From Lysobacteraceae bacterium 2PB (lineage in GTDB: Bacteria > Pseudomonadota > Gammaproteobacteria > Xanthomonadales > Xanthomonadaceae): DNA of 37,547 nucleotides. The translations under genes and the position numbers were made by a program. Positions within the stretch are counted from its first letter, which is position 1. Each line of letters begins with the position of its first letter. This document shows, in pieces, positions 1-9,025 of the stretch. The notes beneath the pieces were generated by a model. It was given only the letters and a program-made list of their open reading frames with translations, had not been told where the DNA came from and made no database searches. Where the stretch lies: positions 1 to 37,547 of the forward strand of contig SCMT01000037.1 of the NCBI GenBank assembly GCA_005502915.1, in the 5' to 3' direction.

Positions 1-50
1 GCCGCTGCGGCGATAGGCGGAAGCCCGGCCCTCGCGCACGGCGCGAGGGC
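1..50. repeat. Palindromic repeat, copy 1 (left end cut by window edge)
   Basis: These 50 bases match 155-204 with a single difference (T at 14 versus G at 168). The element contains a perfect stem, 27-35 pairing with 42-50, around the loop CACGG. In copy 2 a second stem, GCTTCCGCC/GGCGGAAGC, precedes it; here the left arm would lie before base 1. This resembles a REP-type double-hairpin element. Confidence 0.7.
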
Positions 51-147
51 GCTCGACGGCGCGCGAACCGGTGGTTCGCGAACGCGCCGCCTCGCCCACC
101 ACGGTGGCATCCTCCACTACGTGCTGCGGCAGCTCGCCGCGCACTGA
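1..147 (+). CDS. rpfA: C-terminal end of AcnA-type aconitate hydratase (partial)
   Basis: The frame starting at base 1 is open to a TGA at 145-147. Its last residues, HGGILHYVLRQLAAH, closely resemble the C-terminus of AcnA-type aconitases (E. coli AcnA ends with a GILHYVIRN-like segment, from memory). In Xanthomonas an aconitase gene, rpfA, lies just upstream of rpfB, which fits this position. The residues before the match (about 30, low complexity, rich in Ala/Gly/Arg) do not look like aconitase, and they coincide with a palindromic repeat that recurs right after the stop codon. The fragment is therefore either the true gene end carrying an in-frame repeat, or a duplicated tail downstream of the real gene end. 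The rest of the gene is outside the window. Confidence 0.5.
   Translation, partial: AAAAIGGSPALAHGARALDGARTGGSRTRRLAHHGGILHYVLRQLAAH
62..80. repeat. Short perfect inverted repeat between the two palindromic elements
   Basis: CGCGAACC at 62-69 pairs perfectly with GGTTCGCG at 73-80 around a 3-base loop. It lies between the two copies of the larger repeat and within the frame that ends in the aconitase-like tail. No T-tract follows, so it is not an intrinsic terminator. Confidence 0.5.
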
Positions 148-148
148 C

Positions 149-205
149 GCTTCCGCCGCTGCGGCGAGAGGCGGAAGCCCGGCCCTCGCGCACGGCGCGA
201 GGGCC
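149..205. repeat. Palindromic repeat, copy 2 (two tandem hairpins)
   Basis: Hairpin A: GCTTCCGCC (149-157) pairs with GGCGGAAGC (170-178). Hairpin B: GGCCCTCGCG (181-190) pairs with CGCGAGGGCC (196-205) around CACGG. Both stems are perfect. The element starts one base after the aconitase-like stop codon (145-147). No run of T follows either stem, so a REP-like element or mRNA 3'-end structure fits better than an intrinsic terminator. Confidence 0.7.
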
Positions 206-319
206 GCTGGCGACTCTCGAATCCTCCACGAAGGGCCCTCGCAGGGACGGCGGCCCGGCAACCGCAAGCTGCCACACGAAACATACGGAGGCGTCTTGCG
301 GCTCCCGGGGGCCTATGCT

Positions 320-341
320 CCAATCGGTTGGAACCGCCAAT
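320..341. promoter_or_regulatory. Operator-like symmetric site upstream of rpfB
   Basis: Overlapping short palindromes (CCAATCGGTTGG at 320-331 and CGGTTGGAACCG at 325-336) are followed by a second CCAAT. They lie about 50-70 bases before the rpfB start, just after a TATGCT sequence (314-319) that could be a -10 box, although no good -35 is present. This could be a repressor site, but it matches no operator I know. Confidence 0.25.
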
Positions 342-392
342 GAACGGCCCGCAGTGGCCGCAGCCCAGCAATAAAGAGAGAGAGGGGATCCC

Positions 393-2069
393 ATGAGTAA
401 AGAACGCCCGTGGTTCGCGAGCTATCCGGCAGGCGTACCGCATGAAATCGACGTCGAGGAATACCCCTCGATCGTGGCCGTACTGCAGTCGTCCCTGGAG
501 AAATACCGCGACCGCCCGGCATTCTCGAACATGGGCAAGTCGCTGACCTATGCCGAAGTCGATCATTACAGCAAGCAGTTCGCCGCCTACCTGCTGGGCG
601 AGCTGAAGCTCAAGAAGGGCGACCGCGTCGCCATCATGATGCCGAACTGCCTGCAGTACCCGATCGCCACCTTCGGCATCCTGCGCGCCGGCCTCACGGT
701 GGTGAACACCAACCCGATGTACACCCCGCGCGAGCTCAGGCACCAGCTGGTCGATTCCGGCGCCAGCGCCATCCTCGTCCTCGACAACTTCGGCAAGACC
801 GTGCAGGACGTGGTCGCCGACACCCAGGTCAAGCAGGTCATCACCACCGGCCTCGGCGACATGCTGGGTTTCCCGAAGGGCAACATCGTCAACTTCGTGC
901 TCAAGTACGTGAAGAAGATGGTGCCCGACTACGACATCCCCGGCGCGATCCGCTTCCGCAACGCACTCACGCTGGGCCAGATGCACCCGCTGCCTCAGGT
1001 GGAGATCGGCCCGGAAGACATCGCGTTCCTGCAGTACACCGGCGGTACCACCGGCGTCGCCAAGGGCGCGATGCTCACCCATCGCAACCTCGTCGCCAAC
1101 ATGCAGCAGGCTTCCGTGTGGGTTGGCCAGAATGCCAAGATGGGCCAGGAAGTCATCGTCACGGCGCTGCCGCTGTACCACATCTTCGCGTTGACCGCGA
1201 ATGGCCTGGTCTTCATGAAGTTCGGCGGCCACAACCATCTCATCACCAATCCGCGCGACATGCCCGGCTTCGTGAAGGAACTGTCGAAGATCCCGTTCAC
1301 TGCGATCACCGGCGTGAACACGCTGTTCAACGGCCTGCTCAACACCCCGGGCTTCGACAAGGTCGATTTCTCGAAGCTGCACCTCACTCTCGGTGGCGGC
1401 ATGGCCGTGCAGCGCGCAGTGGCCGAACGATGGAAGCAGGTCACCGGCGTGACCCTGGTCGAGGCCTACGGCCTCACCGAAACCTCGCCCGCGGCGTGCA
1501 TCAACCCGATGGATCTCGCTGATTACAACGGCGCGATCGGCCTGCCCATCTCGTCCACCGATGCCTGCGTGAAGGACGAGGACAACAAGACCCTGGGCGT
1601 CGGCGAAGTCGGCGAACTGTGCATCAAGGGCCCGCAGGTGATGAAGGGCTACTGGCAGCGTCCCGAGGAAACCGCGAAGGTGCTCGACAGCGAAGGCTGG
1701 CTGCACACCGGCGACATGGCGAAGATGGACGAGAACGGTTTCTTCTACATCGTCGACCGCAAGAAGGACATGATCCTCGTCTCCGGTTTCAACGTATATC
1801 CGAACGAAGTCGAAGACGTCATCGCGCTGATGCCCGGCGTGCTCGAAGTCGCGGCCGTCGGCGTACCCGACGACAAGTCCGGAGAAGCGGTGAAGGTCGT
1901 GATCGTCAAGAAGGATCCCAACCTCACCGCCGAGCAGGTCAAGGCGCACGCACGCGAGAACCTGACCGGCTACAAGCAGCCGAAATTCGTCGAATTCCGC
2001 ACCGAGCTGCCGAAGACGAACGTCGGCAAGATCCTGCGTCGCGAACTGCGCGACCAGCCGTCTGCCTGA
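393..2069 (+). CDS. rpfB: RpfB, long-chain fatty acyl-CoA ligase (FadD-like)
   Basis: This 558-residue AMP-forming acyl-CoA ligase activates fatty acids to acyl-CoA thioesters. In the rpf system RpfB has been linked to turnover of DSF-family signals and use of free fatty acids. Visible motifs are the P-loop-like [18 protein letters not shown] near residue 215, the A5-type YGLTE near 360, and the C-terminal GWLHTGD...DRKKDMI...[10 protein letters not shown] block that forms the mobile C-domain. Length and order are normal for FadD. The ATG at 393 follows a good ribosome binding site (GAGAGAGGGG). Upstream is the aconitase tail and downstream rpfF, which is the usual Xanthomonas order. A 647-base gap with a strong hairpin separates it from rpfF, so the two are probably transcribed mostly independently. 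Confidence 0.93.
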   Translation: MSKERPWFASYPAGVPHEIDVEEYPSIVAVLQSSLEKYRDRPAFSNMGKSLTYAEVDHYSKQFAAYLLGELKLKKGDRVAIMMPNCLQYPIATFGILRAGLTVVNTNPMYTPRELRHQLVDSGASAILVLDNFGKTVQDVVADTQVKQVITTGLGDMLGFPKGNIVNFVLKYVKKMVPDYDIPGAIRFRNALTLGQMHPLPQVEIGPEDIAFLQYTGGTTGVAKGAMLTHRNLVANMQQASVWVGQNAKMGQEVIVTALPLYHIFALTANGLVFMKFGGHNHLITNPRDMPGFVKELSKIPFTAITGVNTLFNGLLNTPGFDKVDFSKLHLTLGGGMAVQRAVAERWKQVTGVTLVEAYGLTETSPAACINPMDLADYNGAIGLPISSTDACVKDEDNKTLGVGEVGELCIKGPQVMKGYWQRPEETAKVLDSEGWLHTGDMAKMDENGFFYIVDRKKDMILVSGFNVYPNEVEDVIALMPGVLEVAAVGVPDDKSGEAVKVVIVKKDPNLTAEQVKAHARENLTGYKQPKFVEFRTELPKTNVGKILRRELRDQPSA

Positions 2070-2079
2070 TGGCAGGCTC

Positions 2080-2110
2080 CACGTGCCGCGTCCCTGCGAC
2101 GCGGCACGTG
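2080..2110 (+). terminator. Strong hairpin just after rpfB (no T-tract)
   Basis: A perfect 13-bp stem, CACGTGCCGCGTC (2080-2092) with GACGCGGCACGTG (2098-2110), has a 5-base loop and begins 11 bases after the rpfB stop. No T-run follows. It probably marks or protects the rpfB mRNA 3' end. As an intrinsic terminator it is incomplete. Confidence 0.55.
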
Positions 2111-2716
2111 ACGACTCTCCGGGCGACGCCTCTTCCGCCCGTCCCCACGCGCCCCCATCGCCTCATCTTCCTCGCTGTCGCCATCGCGCGACCGGCATGA
2201 CCTGATTCGTCCGGACATCGCGTTTGATGGCATGCGACACATGCATCGCATGTTTTCGCGACACGAACCGACGGCATTCCTCGAGGTTGCGGCAGGCGCC
2301 GCGGCGCTGCGGAACGCAACGCAGACACGGGATCGCGCACGACGTCGATCGATTGGCGACGCGGCGCAGACCTTTAGCATTCGTGTCAGAAAAAGTTAGC
2401 AGAATCGCACTTCCGTCACGCGCAATCATCGCGCGGTAATGCGGAAAATGCGGATGCAACGACCTCGAAAATGGTATCCGGCCAAGAATTCCTGCAAGCG
2501 GATAATCCGCCGGAATCGCGGCCATAAAGAGACGGAATTCGCATTTTGGCAGCAAAACTCCCCGGAATTGCCCCATACCTGTCGAACATTGCGGGGTGGT
2601 CGATCTTGAAGTTTCCGTTTTTTCGGAGCATACAACCTTCGGCCGGGCTTCACTCTACTTCCACTCGCATGCCGCGCCGCCCGGACGGCATGCAGTCCAA
2701 TCAAAGGGGATTCACC
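2111..2716. other. rpfB-rpfF intergenic region
   Basis: I see no credible gene in this stretch, which is richer in A+T than its surroundings. It holds a weak hairpin with a short T-run (CATGCGA 2231-2237 / TCGCATG 2246-2252, then TTTT). It also has a symmetric GCGGATAATCCGC (2498-2510), three copies of a CGGAAT motif at 2511, 2533 and 2563, and a possible rpfF promoter: TTGAAG at 2606-2611 with CATACA/TACAAC at 2629-2636, where the spacing is 17 or 19 and the match only moderate. I saw no clear Clp/CRP-type TGTGA-N6-TCACA site. Confidence 0.5.
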
Positions 2717-3610
2717 ATGAGCAACGTCGAAAAACTCCATATCGTTCCGCGCTTCTCCAAGTTGCAGGTCGAGGAAGACATCCAGCGCGAGGTGTACTGG
2801 TGCAACATGCATGCCGATCTGGCATCGCGCCCTGATCGCGCGTGCTTCCGCAACGAACTCGTGGACGAGATCCTGGGCTGGCAGCACAATCTCGCCGACC
2901 GCATCCGCAACGAGCAGAGCAAGGGAACCCACAAGCTGGCGCATATCGTGCTCGCTTCCTGCCATCCGACCGTGTTCAACCTCGGTGGCGATCTGCAGTT
3001 GTTCTGCAACGCGATCCGCAGCCGAGATCGCACGACGCTGCTCAACTATGCGCGCCAGTGCGTTCGCGGCGTCCATGCATTCCACAATGGACTCGGCGTC
3101 GGTGCGCACAGCATCGCGCTCGTCGAAGGCGACGCACTGGGCGGCGGATTCGAGGCTGCGCTGAGTTGCCACACGATCGTCGCCGAACAAGGTGTCGGCA
3201 TGGGCCTGCCCGAAGTACTGTTCGACCTCTTCCCGGGAATGGGCGCTTACTCGTTCCTGTGCAAGCGCATCCCGGCACATCGCGCCGAAACCCTCATGCT
3301 CGAAGGCAACATCTACAGCAGCGACGAGCTCCACAAGATGGGCCTGGTCGACGTGCTCGTGCCCAAGGGCGAAGGACGCAACGCCGTCGACGAAATCATT
3401 CGCAACAACCGCCGCATCCCGCACGCGCGCGCCGCCATGCATCGCGTCCGTGCGATGGCGCAGCCGGTCACCATGGAGGAAATGATGGCGATCACCGAAG
3501 TGTGGGTCGATACCGCGCTGCAGCTCGGCGAGAAATCCCTGCGCACGATGGAACGCCTCGTCCGCGCGCAATTCAAGCGCGACCAGCCCCTCGATGCCGC
3601 CACGGCCTGA
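2717..3610 (+). CDS. rpfF: RpfF, DSF synthase (enoyl-CoA hydratase/crotonase family)
   Basis: This 297-residue crotonase-fold enzyme is the DSF synthase. The family dehydrates 3-hydroxyacyl-ACP and releases the cis-2-unsaturated fatty acid through an added thioesterase activity. The two catalytic glutamates known from Xanthomonas RpfF (Glu141 and Glu161 there) align with Glu146 in GGGFEAALS and Glu166 in GLPEVLFDLFPG. The start at ATG 2717 follows AAAGGGGA at good spacing. An upstream in-frame extension is open but does not resemble RpfF. The gene is convergent with rpfC, with only 9 bases between the stop codons. RpfC is known to bind and restrain RpfF in Xanthomonas, so the pair acts together at protein level although they are transcribed oppositely. 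Confidence 0.95.
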   Translation: MSNVEKLHIVPRFSKLQVEEDIQREVYWCNMHADLASRPDRACFRNELVDEILGWQHNLADRIRNEQSKGTHKLAHIVLASCHPTVFNLGGDLQLFCNAIRSRDRTTLLNYARQCVRGVHAFHNGLGVGAHSIALVEGDALGGGFEAALSCHTIVAEQGVGMGLPEVLFDLFPGMGAYSFLCKRIPAHRAETLMLEGNIYSSDELHKMGLVDVLVPKGEGRNAVDEIIRNNRRIPHARAAMHRVRAMAQPVTMEEMMAITEVWVDTALQLGEKSLRTMERLVRAQFKRDQPLDAATA

Positions 3611-3619
3611 TGCCGATGA

Positions 3620-5853
3620 TCACGGATCCGGACCCGGAAGCGGGTCCTGTCGCGAATGATGGGACCCGAGCAACCGGGGAAGTTGCGCACGCACTTCGCA
3701 TGCGGTCTGTTCGACGAGCGCGTCGAGGTCGCTGGTGAGGTTCTGCGATTGGCGACTGATCTGCACATTGTCGAGTCGCATCACGACGCGGCACCGCTCG
3801 ACCAGGCGGGTGGCGCCGATGTTTTCGGCGACGCCGCGCATGGCATGGGCCGCCTCTCGCATGGCTTCGTAGTCCGCACTGGCCGCCGCCTGCTGGAGGC
3901 CCGACATCGAACGCCCGATGTCGCGCAGGCATTGTTCGACGAAATCGCGAATGAAATCGTCGCCCAATCCCATGCCGGCAAGCTCCACGAGGATCGGATT
4001 GTCCTTGTCGACCGCATCGCCCATCACGGGATCGGGTGACATGCCGCCAGCGCTGGCCGCCTGCACGGGTGCGATTTCGCCCTCGGCGGCAGCGACCGAT
4101 GCGATCGTGTCGAGCAGTTTCGGCACGGAGATCGGCTTGGTCAGGTAGGTGCGTGCGCCCGCACGATCGGCTTCGCGCATCGATTCCACGGTCGCATCCG
4201 CCGAAAGCACCACGATCGGCGTCTTCCGTGCATGCCCGGCCTGCATCACTCTCGCCTGGCGAATGACCTCGAGGCCGCTCAGTCCCGGCATGTGCAGGTC
4301 GAGCAAGACCAGATCGGGCGTTTCACCGGCCAGTACATCGAGTACCTGTTCGCCGTCTTCCGCGAACAGGATCCTGTGTCCGGCCTTTTCGAGGAGTCGC
4401 TGCAGCACGACGCGATTGGTCGGCTGGTCGTCGGCGACGAGGATGCGCATCGAGCGAACCCGGATGCGATGCCGCAGGAATGGATCCTCGAAATCGATGA
4501 CCTTGCCTGTCGCATCGATGCGCCGGCGTTCGCCGGGGACGGCATCGGCTTGTTCGGCCTGCGCCCCGATCGTTTCGGGCTGGCTCGTCGCATGCGCGAC
4601 CCGGAACGGCAATTCCACCCAGAAGTGCGTGCCGCCGCCGGGATTGTCTTCGACGCCGATGCGGCCACCCATCAGCTCGGTGAGGCTCTTGGCGATGGTC
4701 GTGCCGAGGCCGCTGCCACCGTAACGACGGTCGCGACCGCTGTCGACCTGCTCGAAGGGACGGAAGATCCGCTGTCTCGCTTCTTCGGGGATGCCGATGC
4801 CGGTATCGCGCACCGACAGCTTCAGCACGATCCGCTCGTCCGTGCGCGACAGCTCGCCGGCATGCAGCGCGATGCTCCCCCGCTCGGTGAACTTCACGGC
4901 GTTCTGCAGAAGGTTCAGCAGGATCTGGGTCAGGTGGCTGGCATCGCCATGCAGGGCATTCGGTATGCGGATATCGGTATCGATGGTGAATTCCAGCCCC
5001 TTCGCCCGGGCCTGTGGCATGAGCATGCGGTAGACGCGGGACAGCAGCTGGTTGAGGTCGAAATCCTCGTCGTGGCGGCGCACCTTGCCTGCTTCGATGG
5101 CGGAAATGTCCAGCACTTCGTCGATCAGCAACAGCAGCGTCTGCGCCGATGTGTGGATCATGTCCGCGGACTCGCGCTGCTCCTTCTGCAGTTTGCTCGC
5201 CGACAGCAGTTCGGCCATGGCGAGGATGCCGTTGAGCGGCGTACGCAATTCATGACTCATGTTGGCGAGGAAGCGGGACTTCGCTTCGTTGGCGCGGCGC
5301 GCGTCCTCGATCGCCCGCGTCAATGCCTTCAGCAGCGACGAGAAATACAGCGGCACGGCGGCCGCGCCGGCCAGCAGTCCCCAGGACAGATAGGGATTGG
5401 ACAGCCAGTACGGCGTGACCTGGCTCATCACGAAGAACGAGAGCACGCTGAGTACCGTGGCGTAATGCAGGTAACGGCTGCCGAAACGCAGGCCGTTGCC
5501 GATCGTCACCCACAGATAGATGCTGTACAGCGGCGACGCGACTTCGCCCTGTAGCGCCATGACCGCGCCGATGGCGGCATAGTCGGACACCATGCCGACC
5601 CAGCGCCGCCAATGCGAAACGCCCGGGTTGCGCAGGATCGCGGCGAAGAGCACGAGCGAGACGACCAGTTCGCCCACGAGAATCAGCCAGACCTCGAACA
5701 GCGCGGTCGTTCCACCATCGCCGCTGACGCCCCAACCGAGGTAGGTCGAGAACAGGCTGGTGATGACGATGCGGACCAGCACCTGCGAATGCTCGGTGTC
5801 CGGCCGATTGGTCAGCCTCGCGCGCGTCCAGCGGTAGGCGGCGCGCAGCGCGT

Positions 5854-5857
<4 letters not shown>
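3620..5857 (-). CDS. rpfC: RpfC, DSF-sensing hybrid histidine kinase
   Basis: This 745-residue hybrid sensor kinase has an N-terminal membrane sensor of about five hydrophobic segments (about 28-175). A HisKA domain follows with phospho-acceptor His202 in NMSHELRTPLNG, then an HATPase domain (QNAVKF, DTGIGIP, GSGLG), a receiver with Asp520 in LVLLDLHMPGLSG, and a C-terminal HPt with His671 in AAHAMRGVAENIGA. This is the full RpfC architecture, so a His-Asp-His relay to RpfG is expected. The N-terminal stretch RPDTEHSQVLVRI resembles the Xanthomonas RpfC region reported to contact DSF. The start codon is GTG at 5857, overlapping the rpfG stop as GTGA, which implies translational coupling. Xanthomonas often has rpfH between rpfG and rpfC; it is absent here. 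Confidence 0.95.
3630..3647 (+). terminator. Possible rpfF 3'-end hairpin inside the rpfC end
   Basis: GGACCCG (3630-3636) and CGGGTCC (3641-3647) form a perfect 7-bp stem with loop GAAG, 20 bases past the rpfF stop and within the last codons of rpfC. No T-tract follows, so termination function is uncertain. Confidence 0.3.
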
Positions 5858-6927
<1,070 letters not shown>

Positions 6928-6989
6928 GCGGATACCGTGCGTCCTTGCGGTTCGTGAAGTTGCTGGCCGATACGTTGCGCCGAAATTAA

Positions 6990-7005
6990 AGCAATTTCAA
7001 TGCCA
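6990..7005 (-). promoter_or_regulatory. Candidate sigma-54 (RpoN) promoter for rpfG-rpfC
   Basis: Read on the minus strand the sequence is TGGCATTGAAATTGCT. The sigma-54 consensus is TGGCAYG-N4-TTGCW. The -24 GG and -12 GC are present with the required 10 bases between them, and only one consensus position differs. The predicted start is near 6978, giving a leader of about 50 bases to the rpfG ATG at 6927. I see no comparable sigma-70 pair in the same stretch. An activator binding site further upstream was not identified. Confidence 0.45.
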
Positions 7006-7224
7006 TGCCCCGCATGTTGCTGAATTGCCGATCCATTCTAGACGGCGGGCGCTGCGGGTGTGAACCATGGCAGGCGCGCGGATGGTCGACGGCGGCGATG
7101 GGGCGACAGCCGCACGATGGCCCGTCTGCACGGGGCGCGGCATGCATAAGCGCTTGATTCGGCGCAGATGAACAGGGCCCGGCAGCGCAGGGGCGTTAGC
7201 AGGGTTGCCGCGGAAGTTATCGCA

Positions 7225-7252
7225 TCGACCCTGCAAGACCAGACAGGGTCGA
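7225..7252 (-). terminator. Hairpin downstream of lysS (no T-tract)
   Basis: TCGACCCTG and CAGGGTCGA pair perfectly over 9 bp around a 10-base loop, 68-95 bases past the lysS stop on the minus strand. What follows is ATGCGATAACTT rather than a T-run, so it is an mRNA-end structure or a weak terminator. Confidence 0.4.
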
Positions 7253-7319
7253 CTGACGAACGGTCGGCATCGCGCGCCTTCCCTGGCGCGTGGAGGATGC
7301 GACGAAAGGTGCAGCGGAC

Positions 7320-8846
7320 TCAGGCTTCCGGGCGCATGTAGGGGAACAGAAGGACGTCGCGGATCGAGGTCGACCCGGTCAGCAGCATCACCAGTCGATC
7401 GATGCCCACCCCGAGGCCGCCGGTCGGCGGCAGGCCGACTTCCAGCGCGCGGATGTAGTCGGCGTCGTAGTGCATGGCTTCGTCGTCGCCGCCCTCCTTC
7501 GCTTCGACCTGGGCCCGGAAACGCGCGGCCTGGTCTTCGGGATCGTTGAGCTCGGAGAAACCGTTGGCGATTTCCTTGCCGCCGACGAACAGCTCGAAAC
7601 GGTCGGTGATGCCCGGCTCGGTGTCCGATTCGCGCGCAAGCGGCGAGACCTCGACCGGATAGTGGGTGATGAAGGTCGGCTGGATCAGGTCGGCCTCGAC
7701 CGTCTTCTCGAAGATCTCCAGCAGCAGCTTGCCCCAGCCGTAGGCCGGCTTGACGTGGATCTTCAGGCGCGCGCAGTGCGCGGCCAGCGCTTCGCGGTCG
7801 CGGCAGTCGGCGACGCTGATCTCCGGGTTGCATTCGCGCACGGCCTCTTCCAGCTTCCAGCGCCGGAAGGGCTTGGCGAGATCGATGACGTTGCCGTCCC
7901 ATTCCACCGTGCCGGCCCATTCGTCCGAATCGCCACCGATGGTGGCGCGCGCGACATCGCGGATCATGCCTTCGGTCAGGTCCATCACCTCGTGGTACGT
8001 GGCGTAGGCCTCGTACAGTTCGAGCATGGTGAACTCGGGGTTGTGGCGCGTGCTGACGCCTTCGTTGCGGAAGTTGCGGTTGATCTCATACACGCGCTCG
8101 AAGCCGCCGACGACCAGGCGCTTGAGGTACAGCTCCGGCGCGACGCGCAGGTACAGGTCGAGATCGAGCGCGTTGTGGTGCGTCTCGAAGGGCTTCGCCG
8201 CGGCGCCACCGGCGATGTAGTGCATCATCGGCGTTTCCACTTCCTGGAAACGGCGCGCGTCCAGCCACATGCGGATCGCGGAGATGATCTTCGAGCGCTT
8301 GACGAAGACCTCGCGCGCCTCGCGGTTGACGATCAGGTCGACGTAGCGCTGGCGATAGCGCTGCTCGACGTCGCTCAGGCCAAACCAGGTGCTCGGCAGC
8401 GGGCGCAGCGACTTGGTCAGCAGGCGCAACGTCTCGGCCTTCACCGAGAGCTCGCCGGTCTTGGTGCGCATCACCGGGCCCTGGGCGCCGACGATGTCGC
8501 CGATGTCCCAGTGCTTGAACGCGTCGTAGGTCTCGCCCAGCGCATTGGCCTGCAGGAACAGCTGCAGGGTGCCGGTCATGTCCTGGATCTGCACGAATGC
8601 GGCCTTGCCCATGATGCGCTTGGCCATGATGCGACCGGCCACGGCCACGCGCAGTCCCTCGCCATCCAGCGCCTCGCCGGTCCAGCGTTCGGCGTCGCCG
8701 TAGGCCGCCTGCAGGTCGCCGGCGTAGTGCGTGCGCGCGAAGTCGTTCGGGAAGGCGACGCCCTGCCCGCGCAGGGCCGCGAGTTTGCCGCGACGCTCGG
8801 CGATCAGGGCGTTCTCGTCGTGCGGCGGGGTCTGTTCATCGGTCAT
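7320..8846 (-). CDS. lysS: Lysyl-tRNA synthetase, class II
   Basis: This 508-residue enzyme charges tRNA-Lys with lysine using ATP. An N-terminal OB-fold anticodon-binding domain (about 60-170) precedes the class II catalytic core. Motif 1 is around [12 protein letters not shown], motif 2 is [18 protein letters not shown], and motif 3 is [14 protein letters not shown] near residue 480. Length matches E. coli LysS. It lies downstream of prfB on the same strand with a 179-base gap, the same prfB-lysS pairing as in E. coli. The ATG at 8846 gives the usual N-terminus, although the ribosome binding site is weak. Confidence 0.97.
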   Translation of the reverse strand: MTDEQTPPHDENALIAERRGKLAALRGQGVAFPNDFARTHYAGDLQAAYGDAERWTGEALDGEGLRVAVAGRIMAKRIMGKAAFVQIQDMTGTLQLFLQANALGETYDAFKHWDIGDIVGAQGPVMRTKTGELSVKAETLRLLTKSLRPLPSTWFGLSDVEQRYRQRYVDLIVNREAREVFVKRSKIISAIRMWLDARRFQEVETPMMHYIAGGAAAKPFETHHNALDLDLYLRVAPELYLKRLVVGGFERVYEINRNFRNEGVSTRHNPEFTMLELYEAYATYHEVMDLTEGMIRDVARATIGGDSDEWAGTVEWDGNVIDLAKPFRRWKLEEAVRECNPEISVADCRDREALAAHCARLKIHVKPAYGWGKLLLEIFEKTVEADLIQPTFITHYPVEVSPLARESDTEPGITDRFELFVGGKEIANGFSELNDPEDQAARFRAQVEAKEGGDDEAMHYDADYIRALEVGLPPTGGLGVGIDRLVMLLTGSTSIRDVLLFPYMRPEA

Positions 8847-9025
8847 GGCGGTGGGAATCCGGGAGTGGTCGTGGAGGTGCGATGCTGCAGGATCGCAAAG
8901 GCCACGATGTCCGCGGCCACCGCCGCTCCTGCCGCGACGGTATCAGTCGGGGATGATGCGTTTTTTCGACATGACGACGACCGCGCGGACGCGGTCGCCG
9001 GGGATGCGCGAGGGCTGCGCAAGGA

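Larger units (their letters stand above)
6928..7319. other. rpfG-lysS intergenic region
   Basis: I see no gene here. The region holds the candidate sigma-54 promoter for rpfG (6990-7005) and, nearer lysS, a perfect 9-bp stem (7225-7252) downstream of lysS on its strand. A smaller CGCGCC/GGCGCG pair lies near 7273-7290. Both genes are on the minus strand, so the stretch combines the lysS 3' end and the rpfG promoter/leader. Confidence 0.5.

Noticed and set aside
117-1949. Very long open frames antisense to rpfB, and likewise antisense or out-of-frame to lysS, recJ-VIT, carB and dnaJ-dnaK (for example 7290-9179, 15090-18944, 18839-22162, 27433-30921).
   Set aside because: They arise from high-GC codon bias in the genuine genes, have low-complexity Arg/Ala/His/Asp-rich translations, no domain matches and no ribosome binding sites, while the sense frames are full conserved proteins.
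2563-2575. 13-base string CGGAATTGCCCCA shared with 6912-6924, considered as a common operator of rpfF and rpfG.
   Set aside because: In a 37.5-kb window several 13-base coincidences are expected, and the second copy lies within the first codons of rpfG. It is kept only as part of the rpfF upstream motif array.
2546-2716. N-terminal extension of RpfF to an ATG at 2546.
   Set aside because: The extension does not resemble RpfF; ATG 2717 has a strong ribosome binding site and gives the expected length and catalytic residue numbering.
8979-8996. Perfect 7-bp stem (GACCGCG/CGCGGTC) between prfB and lysS considered as a terminator.
   Set aside because: On the minus strand it is followed by GTCGTCATGTCGAAAAAA, not a T-run; the T-run lies on the wrong side for either strand. 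prfB and lysS are expected to be co-transcribed.
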